Assembly (NCBI RefSeq): GCF_036784765.1
Contig: NZ_CP136651.1
Location: 1,488,001-1,552,000, forward strand
Direction of reading: 5' to 3'
From: Novosphingobium sp. ZN18A2
GTDB lineage: Bacteria; Pseudomonadota; Alphaproteobacteria; Sphingomonadales; Sphingomonadaceae
DNA length: 64,000 nucleotides
How positions within the stretch are numbered: the first letter of the stretch is position 1; every line of letters starts with the position of its first letter. The notes under the pieces are model-generated. The model was not told where the DNA came from. It searched no databases and saw only the letters and a program-made list of their open reading frames with translations. Positions 48,615 through 56,807 of the stretch are shown here, piece by piece. The translations under genes were made by a program, and so were the position numbers.

Positions 48615-50029
48615 TTCGTATCCCAGTTCTTGCGAAGGCCGAACAACTCGGCAAGGTATCCCCACACGCAGACCGGTTGCATCAGAAGGCTGTAGCCCAG
48701 CGCATAGAAGAGGAATCCGCCGGGATTCTTGCGTATGACAAGCCCCTCGCGCCGATAGACGTTCGATTGGATGCGGAAGATGATCCCGTTCCACAGGATC
48801 GTAAGCGGCAGGACGGCGATGGTCAGCGGCCCGGCAATGTAGAAATAGCCGAAGCAGGCCAGGATCAGGCCCGGCATGAAGATCAGCGTATAGACAAGGT
48901 CGAGCGGCAGGAAGCACACGTTCCACCAGACGAAGAGCGTGGACATGCGCGCCTTGAACAGCAGCGGCCAGTGCGCCTTGAATGCCTCCATCAGGCCGCG
49001 TGACCAGCGTTTGCGTTGCAACGCGAATTGCCGAAGCGTTGTGGGGACATTGGTGAAGGCAAGCGCGTCGTCCGCGTAGCCGATCCGGTAATTGCGGCGC
49101 AAAAGCGCCCAGGACAGGACGATGTCCTCACCCACGCATTCGGGCCAGCCCCCCACATCTTCCAGCGCCTTTCGGCGATAGATCGAGAATGCGCCCTGCG
49201 CGACAAGGGTGCCGTGATACATTCCCTGCATGCGCTTTACGGATGCGATGCCGTGGAAATAGTCCCACTCCTGCGCCCGGCAGAGAAAATTCTCTCGTGA
49301 ATTGCGAACCATTACCGCGCCGGCAACGGCTTGTGTGTCGGGCGGATCGGAAAAGAGCCGTTCGACGAGCTTGCGCAATCCGTCCTTCTTCACCCAGGAA
49401 TCGCCGTCTATCGTGAGGATCAGGTCGTGGCTGGCTTCGCGCAGGCCATCGTTCAGAACGGCCGATTTTCCGCGATTGACGCCAAAATCGATGATCCGGA
49501 CCGTCATGTTCGCGCCGAATTCCAGGCTGGCGATCGTCTCGGAACCGATCTCTACCGTCCTGTCGGTCGAACCGTCGTTAAGAACAAGGATTTCAACCGG
49601 CCCGGCATAGTCCTGCCGCGAAAGGCTGATCAGCGTATCGCGGATCGCGGCTTCCTCATTGTAGGCGGCAACCAGGATGGTTGCGCCCGGACACGTGCGC
49701 AGCGCGACGCGGGGAGGCCGCCTGTCGAGCAGGAGCGTCGACAGGAGGAAGGCATTCATGAAGCCGGGAACATAGGCGATAAAGGTGATCGCAATCACCG
49801 CGAACACGATGCCCGCGACACTTGCGAGCTCATGCAGCCACGGGAACGAAAGCCACACGCTCATCGTCGTCCACGCGACCGCAAAAAGGCAGGCGACCAC
49901 GAACTTCGCTTTGAGGAATAGATACATGCTCTTGCCGTGCCCCGGTTCGGGGCTGGACGGATCGTGCTCGCCACCAGGACGCACTTCGCGCGTCTCTGAG
50001 CCGGACGGATCTATGCGCTGAAAGAACAT
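48611..50029 (-). CDS. processive family-2 glycosyltransferase, PgaC/hyaluronan-synthase-like
   Basis: A 472-residue inner-membrane polysaccharide synthase. Two N-terminal membrane helices (about 42-62 and 70-102) precede the GT2 domain: ILVAAYNEEAAI, NDGS with Asp152, the DGDS metal motif at 208-211, GED at 300-302 and the processive QRKRW motif at 338-342. Three or four C-terminal helices close the pore. All catalytic residues of a polymerising GT-2 are present. It is coupled to the barrel gene and divergent from a diguanylate cyclase; PgaC-like enzymes are often c-di-GMP dependent. Confidence 0.92.
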   Translation of the reverse strand: MFFQRIDPSGSETREVRPGGEHDPSSPEPGHGKSMYLFLKAKFVVACLFAVAWTTMSVWLSFPWLHELASVAGIVFAVIAITFIAYVPGFMNAFLLSTLLLDRRPPRVALRTCPGATILVAAYNEEAAIRDTLISLSRQDYAGPVEILVLNDGSTDRTVEIGSETIASLEFGANMTVRIIDFGVNRGKSAVLNDGLREASHDLILTIDGDSWVKKDGLRKLVERLFSDPPDTQAVAGAVMVRNSRENFLCRAQEWDYFHGIASVKRMQGMYHGTLVAQGAFSIYRRKALEDVGGWPECVGEDIVLSWALLRRNYRIGYADDALAFTNVPTTLRQFALQRKRWSRGLMEAFKAHWPLLFKARMSTLFVWWNVCFLPLDLVYTLIFMPGLILACFGYFYIAGPLTIAVLPLTILWNGIIFRIQSNVYRREGLVIRKNPGGFLFYALGYSLLMQPVCVWGYLAELFGLRKNWDTK

Positions 50030-50162
50030 CCTGCGCGCTTAGACCCGGTTCGGATGATATTTGGTTAACGCGCGCCTATGTTGTCGTTACGTATCATCGG
50101 ACGAAGCCCGTGCGGCGAGTCCCGAAAAGACAGCACCTTTGTCCTCGCGGATAGCGCCGATA

Positions 50163-50176
50163 GCGTAGGACTACGC
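50163..50176. promoter_or_regulatory. perfect inverted repeat before the diguanylate cyclase gene
   Basis: GCGTAG-GA-CTACGC lies 48 nt upstream of the cyclase start in the 195-bp divergent region with the glycosyltransferase gene. It is preceded by two GATAGCG copies 9 bp apart. This is a candidate operator for coordinated control; no known regulator consensus is claimed. Confidence 0.4.
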
Positions 50177-50224
50177 ATCATGGGCGTACCGAAGCATTAG
50201 CCATCTTCGCGTTAATGGCAGCGT

Positions 50225-51256
50225 ATGTCCTTAATTGTTCAGACCGATCGGCGGCGTGAGCGTGCCAGCGGCTTCCGGTTGCCGCGTTCGGTCGTCTTCC
50301 AGATTCCGGCTTCACTGGCCGCGCCTGTCCTTGCCGCGATTGCGGCGTTGACCGTAACAGCCGACTACCTTTTCCCTCGCGACGTCTGGCTTGGGCCGGT
50401 CTATTTCCTGTTGGCCGCATTCGCCGCGTGGTTCGTGAACTGCCGCTTTTCCATTGCGCTTGGCGTAATTGTCCTTTCGGTCAACGGGCTGACCGGCAAT
50501 CACAGCACCTACCCTTACGGTCCGCATTCCTTTGTCTTGAACTATGCGTTGAAACTGTTCTGCGTGATGGCGGTGGCCGTGATGCTCGGCCTGGCACGCA
50601 GGGCGCTTGAGCGGGAATGGCAGCTGGCCAGGACGGACCCGTTGACCGGCGCCCTGAACCGGCAAGCGTTCTTCGAAATTATTGAGGCAGCCACCGGCAG
50701 GAAAGGTCCGGCGATCCTTGCGTTCGCGGATGTCGACGGATTGAAGCGCCTGAATGACGAGAAGGGCCATGAACTTGGCGACAAGGGGCTTCGCGATTTC
50801 GCAAACCGCGTAACGGATACGATCCGGCAGAATGACCTCTTCGCCAGAATCGGCGGGGACGAATTCGTCATTTTCATGAAAGTGAAGGATGAAAGGGCTG
50901 CAAGAACAGTCGCCAACCGTTTGAATCAAAACCTGAACTCTTCCCCTGGCCTGGATGAGGCCGCCCTGAAATGCAGTTTGGGCATCCTGTTCCTGGCTGG
51001 CGGATCGAGCTCGATCGACGCCGAACTGAAGCTGGCGGACAAGCTGATGTATTCGGCGAAGCGCGTTCGGGCCGGCTATCTTATGGCGACCGCGCAACAG
51101 ATGAACGGTCGGGACAGCCTGTCCCCGGCTTTGGAGACGGCGCTGCCTGCCAATCTCAACTCCGTAATCCGGCAAAGGGACGGCGGCATGATCGCCCATC
51201 CCGGGATCGATCCGACGCCAGGCGAAAGTGCGCTTGCGAAGATTTCGGCGGTTTGA
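50225..51256 (+). CDS. membrane-bound diguanylate cyclase (GGDEF)
   Basis: A 343-residue protein. The N-terminal half has four or five membrane helices (about residues 18-130). The GGDEF domain begins near TDPLTGALNRQAFFEII and has the intact RIGGDEF active site (Gly210-Phe214). An RxxD inhibitory site (RQND, about 201-204) lies five residues before it, so product inhibition is expected. It makes c-di-GMP from two GTP. Head-to-head with the PgaC-like synthase, it is the obvious candidate to activate it. Confidence 0.93.
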   Translation: MSLIVQTDRRRERASGFRLPRSVVFQIPASLAAPVLAAIAALTVTADYLFPRDVWLGPVYFLLAAFAAWFVNCRFSIALGVIVLSVNGLTGNHSTYPYGPHSFVLNYALKLFCVMAVAVMLGLARRALEREWQLARTDPLTGALNRQAFFEIIEAATGRKGPAILAFADVDGLKRLNDEKGHELGDKGLRDFANRVTDTIRQNDLFARIGGDEFVIFMKVKDERAARTVANRLNQNLNSSPGLDEAALKCSLGILFLAGGSSSIDAELKLADKLMYSAKRVRAGYLMATAQQMNGRDSLSPALETALPANLNSVIRQRDGGMIAHPGIDPTPGESALAKISAV

Positions 51257-51618
51257 TCTGCTTCTACGGGTGGAGCCATCCGGTTTGACGTGACGGGTTC
51301 TTTGCCCGCGTCCCGCCCAGCAACGTGGTAAGCCCGAAATTCCCCGGAATTGGAATGCCCTGTCGAGCAGAAGGCAATGCCTTGCGTTGAAAATACGCAA
51401 AAGTTTCATGGCGGGTTTCCCTTTCAGTCTCGTTTCTAGACGCAGAAGGGCGCGCGGACATGCGGAACCGGCTTTCGGTGGAACCGGACAATCGGGTTTC
51501 GCGCCTTTCCGATCATAACCGGAAATCCGGGGCAGGCTGGGGGATGGAGCGGGCTTTTCCTGCTCTGGATGTCGGAGGCTCACTTGTGCCCGACAGGGCG
51601 AAACGGGGAGTCACGATC
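51257..51618. other. 362-bp intergenic region before TonB receptor 2, with paired palindromes
   Basis: No credible gene is present. Two adjoining inverted repeats stand out: AAGGCAATGCCTT (51371-51383) and TTGCGT-N7-ACGCAA (51382-51400). They overlap by two bases and lie about 220 nt before the receptor start. They look like regulator-binding sites, of the kind LacI/GntR proteins use. The remainder shows no strong promoter that I can defend. Confidence 0.45.
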
Positions 51619-54003
51619 ATGACCAGAACGCTCAGAACCAGGTTGCGCATCGGTGCTTCGCTTGCGCTTGCGCTTTGCGCCGACCTTGCATTCGCGCCGA
51701 CTTCTGCCTTTGCACAGGAAAAGGCCGAAGGCGCGGATCGCGGCAACGCGCCCGCTGCCGAGATTGTCGTGACCGGGAGCCGCATTTCCGAAGCCGACAA
51801 GGCGATCGGCACCGACGAAGTGACCGCCACTGTCGCGGTGACGCGCAAGGCGCTGCTTTCCGCGCCGTCCGGCGTGTCGGGCCTCAAGATGCTTGAGCAG
51901 CTTCCCGGTTTCAACGTGCAGACCGACGGATCGCTGGGCCTCTATGAGTTCGGCAACAGCGTGCACGTGCGCGCGTTCGACCTGTCGCAGATCGGCTTCG
52001 TCCTCGATGGCGTGCCGCTTGGCCGCAGCGATGCCTTCGGCGGCAGCCCGGTATTCCGCTATGTCGATAACGAGAACCTGGGCAGCGTGGTCGCTTCGGT
52101 GGGCGCTGGCGATGTCAGTATGCCCAGTTATGACTCGCTGGGGCCGGTCGTTGCCTACAACTCTATTGAACCTCAAGAAGACCTTGGCCTGTTCGTGTCG
52201 CAAAGCTTTGGCGATTTCGGCATGAAGCGGACGTTCATCCGGCTTTCGACCGGGCGCATCGGGCCGTTCAAGGCCTATGTCAGCCGCACCAAGCTGGACA
52301 GCGACCTGTGGCGCGGGGCGGGCGGCGTGCACCGCGAGCACTGGGAAGCGATTGCTCATGCCGACATCGGCAGTTCCAGCTGGTTGCGGCTGAAATTCGT
52401 GTCGAACGACTTCAATGACAACGATTCGCCGTTCCTTTCGCTTGCCGGATATACGTCGGGAACCGACCTTGGCGGCAAGAGCGGGCGCTGGCAGGGCTAT
52501 ATCGACGTGCCGCCACCCACTACGCCGGGTTTCACGTCCACCGTCGCGGGTGTGGACTATTCCAATTCCAACTATACCTACACCTATCCGCTGGCGATCA
52601 ATATCCGGCACGACCGGCTCTATGCGGCAACGCTCCACGGCGGCATCACGGACAACTTCAGCGCGGAATCGACGCTGTATTGGGAGCATAAGGCCGGGTT
52701 CGGCGTGTCGCCGGACAGCTATGCCAACAGCCTTGGTCTCTATAGCCGCGAAGCCGCCTATGGCCTGCCGGTCACGGCGCCCAAGGGCGTGCAATACGGC
52801 AAGTCGGGCGTGCCGGGGGATCGCTATGGCATCACCGCAAAGCTGAGCTGGGAATGGGGAATCCAGTCGATTGAGGCGGGTATCTGGGCCGAGACTGACA
52901 AGTACCACCGCACCCAGCTTCGCCTGAATACGACGGACGGATCGCCGGCAAGCCCCGCAACTGACGAAGCCGTCTATCTGCGCCGCGACTATCATTCGAA
53001 GCGCGACACGACCCAGTTGTTCTTGCGCGACCGGATCAAGTTTATGGACGATCGTCTGATTGCCGATCTTGGCGTCAAGGCGCTGAACCTCGACTACACG
53101 CTGAACGGCTATCGCGACTATGCCGACTATTTCCCGTACTATGCGGGGCAGACCGCGGCATACGGGCCGGGCGTCGGTTCCGCGCATTACAGCGACTTTT
53201 TCCTGCCGACCGCGGGCCTGCTGTTCAAGCTGGACCAGCGGACCCAGTTCTTCGCATCTTACGCAGAGAACATGGCCCTGCCGCGCGGCATGGACGACAT
53301 CTTCTCCACCACGCTGAGCAGCACGTCGGCCTTCGTCCCCGCGCCCACGCCCGAACGGTCGCGCAATTTCGAGCTGGGCGTGCGAACCAACCAGTCGCAG
53401 TTTTTCGCTTCGCTGGCGTTCTATTACACCCGCTTCAGCAACCGCATCCAGCAACTGGCGGTGCCGCTGCCCGGATCGAGTGGCGCGACCGAAAGCTATT
53501 ACGTGAACGTCGGTCGGGTGAAATCCTATGGCGCAGAATTCGCCGGGACATACAAGCCCGCGTTCCTGAACGGGCTGGCCTATGCCAACCTGAACGTGAC
53601 CTACAACGTCGCGAAATACATGGACAACATGCCGGATGGTACGCCGTCTGCGGATCACTACGTGGTTGACAGCCCGAAGTGGCTTGTTTCGGGCGGTGTG
53701 ACGGTGGAGCCCGCGCCGTGGCTGGTGGCGAACTTTTCGGGTAAATACACCGGCAAGCGCTATGCCGACGTGACCAATTACGAACCCATCGCGGTGCGGC
53801 CCTATACGGTGTTCAATGCCTACGTTGATATCGGTGAGGGTATCCAGGTCGGCCCGCTCAAAAGCGTGAAGGCGCGCATCAATGTCGACAACGTGTTCGA
53901 CAAGGATATCCTTTCGTTTATCCTGCCGCTGGCACCGCAGTTCGCCTATTACCGGCCGCTGTCGCCGCGCACGTTCCAGTTTACTATTTCCGCGGAGTAT
54001 TGA
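51619..54003 (+). CDS. TonB-dependent receptor
   Basis: A 794-residue outer-membrane receptor. A signal peptide ends at ...TSAFAQ (about residue 34). The plug domain carries a TonB-box-like EIVVTGSRIS, LKMLEQLPGFNVQTDGS and QIGFVLDGVPLG. The large barrel is rich in aromatic residues and closes with RTFQFTISAEY. ATG 51619 is supported by the signal peptide and GGGGAG upstream. Its stop overlaps the frame of the secreted dipeptidase gene, suggesting uptake of a peptide or amino-acid conjugate. Confidence 0.92.
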   Translation: MTRTLRTRLRIGASLALALCADLAFAPTSAFAQEKAEGADRGNAPAAEIVVTGSRISEADKAIGTDEVTATVAVTRKALLSAPSGVSGLKMLEQLPGFNVQTDGSLGLYEFGNSVHVRAFDLSQIGFVLDGVPLGRSDAFGGSPVFRYVDNENLGSVVASVGAGDVSMPSYDSLGPVVAYNSIEPQEDLGLFVSQSFGDFGMKRTFIRLSTGRIGPFKAYVSRTKLDSDLWRGAGGVHREHWEAIAHADIGSSSWLRLKFVSNDFNDNDSPFLSLAGYTSGTDLGGKSGRWQGYIDVPPPTTPGFTSTVAGVDYSNSNYTYTYPLAINIRHDRLYAATLHGGITDNFSAESTLYWEHKAGFGVSPDSYANSLGLYSREAAYGLPVTAPKGVQYGKSGVPGDRYGITAKLSWEWGIQSIEAGIWAETDKYHRTQLRLNTTDGSPASPATDEAVYLRRDYHSKRDTTQLFLRDRIKFMDDRLIADLGVKALNLDYTLNGYRDYADYFPYYAGQTAAYGPGVGSAHYSDFFLPTAGLLFKLDQRTQFFASYAENMALPRGMDDIFSTTLSSTSAFVPAPTPERSRNFELGVRTNQSQFFASLAFYYTRFSNRIQQLAVPLPGSSGATESYYVNVGRVKSYGAEFAGTYKPAFLNGLAYANLNVTYNVAKYMDNMPDGTPSADHYVVDSPKWLVSGGVTVEPAPWLVANFSGKYTGKRYADVTNYEPIAVRPYTVFNAYVDIGEGIQVGPLKSVKARINVDNVFDKDILSFILPLAPQFAYYRPLSPRTFQFTISAEY

Positions 54004-55238
54004 ATTTGGCCCGACACGTTCGTTCGTTGCTGGCGGGAGCGGCCCTGCTGCTCCCGCTTCAGGCCGCGCAGGGGTCTGACGGGCAGGTTCCGCCCGACGT
54101 CATGGCCTTCCAGCGCCAGATGATCACGCTCGACACGCATCTGGATACGCCCGCTTCGCTGGACCGGCCGGGCTGGTCGATCATGGACCGGCATGACGTT
54201 CATGCCGACTATACCCAGGTCGACCTGCCACGGATGAAGCAGGGAGGGCTGGATGGCGGGTTCTGGGCGATTTACACGCCGCAAGGACCGCTGGACACCG
54301 CTGATTATGAACGGGTTCGCGATTTCGCGGTGATGCGCGGAATGTCCATCCGCATGATGGTTGCCGCGCACCCCGACCAGTTCGAACTGGCACTGAAGGC
54401 TGGCGATGCCGCGCGGATCAATGCCGAGGGCAAGCGCATCGTCTATATGAGCATTGAGAACGCCTATCCGCTGGGAGAGGATGTTTCGCTGCTCAAGCTG
54501 TTTTACGAGATGGGCGTGCGCGAAACGGGCTTCGCGCATTTCCGCAACAACCAGTTTGCTGACAGTTCGACTGACCCCGACGGGCCGAAATGGCATGGAC
54601 TGAGCCCGCTCGGCTTCAAGCTGCTGGCCGAAGCGAACAGGCTGGGCATGATTATCGACGCTTCGCATTCCAGCGACGAGGTGCTCGACCAGTTGATCGA
54701 ACATTCGACCACGCCTGTCGTGCTGTCGCATTCGGGCTGCAAGGCGATCTTCGATCATCCCCGCAATGTCGACGATGATCGTTTGCGAGCGCTTGCGGCG
54801 AAAGGCGGCGTCATCCAGATCAACAGCTATGGCTCGTACTTGCGCGCGACAATGCCTAATCCGGAACGGGCCGCGGCTTACAAGGCGCTTTTCGCGCAGA
54901 TGCGCGAAGACGCAAAACTTTCGCCCGAAGCCTATTCGGAAATGCTGGCAAAACGCCGCCAGATCGACGCGGAGTATCCCGATACAGACCGGCCGACGTT
55001 CGACGATTTCATGAAGCACCTGCTTCATGCGCTGAAAGTAGTCGGGCCGGATCATGTCGGCATCGGCATGGACTGGGACGGTGGCGGCGGTGTCGTCGGG
55101 CTCGAAGATGCCAGCGGCTTGCCACGGATCACGCAGGCCCTGCTCAAGGCCGGTTACAGCCGGCAGGACATAGCGAAGATCTGGGGCGGAAATATCCTCA
55201 GGGTCATGCGACAGGTGGAGGCCGCCAAGGCCGTTTGA
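54000..55238 (+). CDS. secreted membrane-dipeptidase-type hydrolase (peptidase family M19)
   Basis: A 412-residue zinc dipeptidase with a signal peptide (SLLAGAALLLPLQAAQGS). The metal site is visible as LDTHLDTPAS (His47, Asp49), a bridging Glu in YMSIENAYPLG (about 152), and His residues in DASHSSDEVLD and VLSHSGCKAI. GIGMDWDGGGGV follows near the end. Start is TTG 54000 (overlapping the receptor stop) or TTG 54006; no ATG is available. M19 enzymes cleave dipeptides, including D-residue and N-acyl forms. It is coupled to the receptor. Confidence 0.9.
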   Translation: MNLARHVRSLLAGAALLLPLQAAQGSDGQVPPDVMAFQRQMITLDTHLDTPASLDRPGWSIMDRHDVHADYTQVDLPRMKQGGLDGGFWAIYTPQGPLDTADYERVRDFAVMRGMSIRMMVAAHPDQFELALKAGDAARINAEGKRIVYMSIENAYPLGEDVSLLKLFYEMGVRETGFAHFRNNQFADSSTDPDGPKWHGLSPLGFKLLAEANRLGMIIDASHSSDEVLDQLIEHSTTPVVLSHSGCKAIFDHPRNVDDDRLRALAAKGGVIQINSYGSYLRATMPNPERAAAYKALFAQMREDAKLSPEAYSEMLAKRRQIDAEYPDTDRPTFDDFMKHLLHALKVVGPDHVGIGMDWDGGGGVVGLEDASGLPRITQALLKAGYSRQDIAKIWGGNILRVMRQVEAAKAV

Positions 55239-55244
55239 AGGACA

Positions 55245-55288
55245 GGCCGCGCAGCCGCCGCGGTGTGATCCGCGGTCGGTGCGCGGCC
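55245..55288. terminator. GC-rich hairpin between convergent dipeptidase and efflux genes
   Basis: GGCCGCGCA pairs with TGCGCGGCC as outer stem, and CCGCGG with CCGCGG as inner stem around TGTGAT. It occupies the 57-nt gap between two converging genes. No T-run follows, so it may be a weak or bidirectional terminator. Confidence 0.5.
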
Positions 55289-55295
55289 CGCCTGC

Positions 55296-56804
55296 CTAAC
55301 TCGTTCGATCGTCGGCGTTGGTCTTCACCTGCGCCTGTGCGGGGCCGATCCAGCCACCTGCGGTCGCAACATACAAGCGGGCTATATCCAGGATCTGCCG
55401 CGCGCGCGCTTCGGCAAGGTTTGAACGTGCGCGCTGATATTGTCGCTCGGCATCCAGTATCTGGAGAATACCGGTATTGCCGACCTGATAGCTGCGTTGC
55501 GACAGGTGCAGCGACTTTTGCGCCACGGCGGTTGCCTCGCGCTGGTTGTTTACCGAACGCGCGTCGCTGTTTACCGCCTGAAGCAGGTTGGCCACTTGCC
55601 GGAAGGCGTCGAGCACGGTCTGGCGGTAGGTCGCCGCGGCCGCGTGCGCCCGGTCGACCGCCGCGCGCCGCTCTGCCTTCAGCGTTCCGCCGTGAAAGAT
55701 CGGCGCGAGAATGCCGCCGAACAGGTCAAACCCGCGCGTGGACTTGCTGAACAGGTGATCGATGTCGTTCGATCCCTGCGTGACCGTCGCGCCAAGCGTG
55801 ACGTCGGGATAAAGGTTTGCCGTGGCAACGCCCACCGCCGCCGTCGCGCTGTGGAGATTGGCTTCGGCTTGCAGGATATCTGGCCGCTTGTGCACCAGCC
55901 CGGACGGAAGGGTAACCGGAATGGATTGCGGCAAGGTGAGGGTGTCGAGATCGAAATCCGTGGCGCCAAGGTCGGCCGGCGCGATGCCCACAAGGGTGGC
56001 CAGAAGATGGCGGGCTTCAACCAGTTGCTGGTCAAGCTGTGGGATGTCGCTGCGGTCGTTTTCGAACTGGCTTTGCGCATTCAGCACTTCGACCAGCGTG
56101 CCTTCGCCAGCGTCCTTGCGCTTGCGCGTCAGGTCTATGTTGCGCCTGTCGTCGTCGAGCAGCGCGTTGGCGGTCGCGATGCGCGTGCGGATCGCAGCGA
56201 TGGTCAGCACCTGATTGACGACCTGTCCCGCGATGGAAAGATGCGCGGCTTCCACCTGGCGCTGTTGTGCTTCGGCCTTCGCCGCGGCTTCCTCTACGCC
56301 GCGACGCAACTTGCCGAACGGATCGAGGTTGAAGGAAACACCTCCGCCGATCGAATAAAGGTCGAACTCGGGATTACCGTTCAGGCCAAGCCCGGAATTG
56401 GGCTTGAACCCGAAAGCCGCAAGATTGGCCTGTTCATGCTCTATCCGCGCGTTGGCATCCACTTGCGGCAACCGTTCGCCGCGGGTGGCGGCAAGCTCTT
56501 CACGCGTGGCGGCAAGCGTGGCGTTGCTCGCCTCCAGGCTGGCATTATGGGCAAGAGCCCGATCGACCAGAGCGTTCATTTCCGGCGAATTGAATGCGGT
56601 CCACCAGCGCAATTGCGGCCCGGCCCCCTGATTCACGGCCGGGACGCCTTTTGCCTGTGACTGCTGCTCTTCTGCCGTGCTGCGGTAGGTCGAACTGCCC
56701 GGAGAGGCGGGCGGGGTAAAGTCCGGGCCGACCGTGCATCCTGCCAGTGCGGCAATAGCCGGTCCGACGAACAGAAGATTTCTCAGGTGATGAAGTGTGG
56801 GCAT
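55296..56804 (-). CDS. outer-membrane efflux lipoprotein, NodT family
   Basis: A 502-residue TolC-type channel. The N-terminal lipobox AIAALAGCTVGPDF gives lipidation at Cys22. Two repeated outer-membrane-efflux domains follow, with ALAHNASLEASNATLAATRE (first helical hairpin) and RAHAAAATYRQTVLDAFRQV (second). It is the last gene of a HlyD-MFS-NodT operon, 3 nt after the MFS gene, completing a pump that spans both membranes. Confidence 0.94.
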   Translation of the reverse strand: MPTLHHLRNLLFVGPAIAALAGCTVGPDFTPPASPGSSTYRSTAEEQQSQAKGVPAVNQGAGPQLRWWTAFNSPEMNALVDRALAHNASLEASNATLAATREELAATRGERLPQVDANARIEHEQANLAAFGFKPNSGLGLNGNPEFDLYSIGGGVSFNLDPFGKLRRGVEEAAAKAEAQQRQVEAAHLSIAGQVVNQVLTIAAIRTRIATANALLDDDRRNIDLTRKRKDAGEGTLVEVLNAQSQFENDRSDIPQLDQQLVEARHLLATLVGIAPADLGATDFDLDTLTLPQSIPVTLPSGLVHKRPDILQAEANLHSATAAVGVATANLYPDVTLGATVTQGSNDIDHLFSKSTRGFDLFGGILAPIFHGGTLKAERRAAVDRAHAAAATYRQTVLDAFRQVANLLQAVNSDARSVNNQREATAVAQKSLHLSQRSYQVGNTGILQILDAERQYQRARSNLAEARARQILDIARLYVATAGGWIGPAQAQVKTNADDRTS

Positions 56805-56807
56805 TGG

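Noticed and set aside
50030..50224. c-di-GMP riboswitch in the leader of the cyclase gene
   Set aside because: The GEMM consensus blocks are not present; only a simple palindrome is seen.
51580..53658. 692-codon minus-strand frame across the TonB receptor
   Set aside because: Antisense shadow, His/Arg/Val-rich and motif-free.
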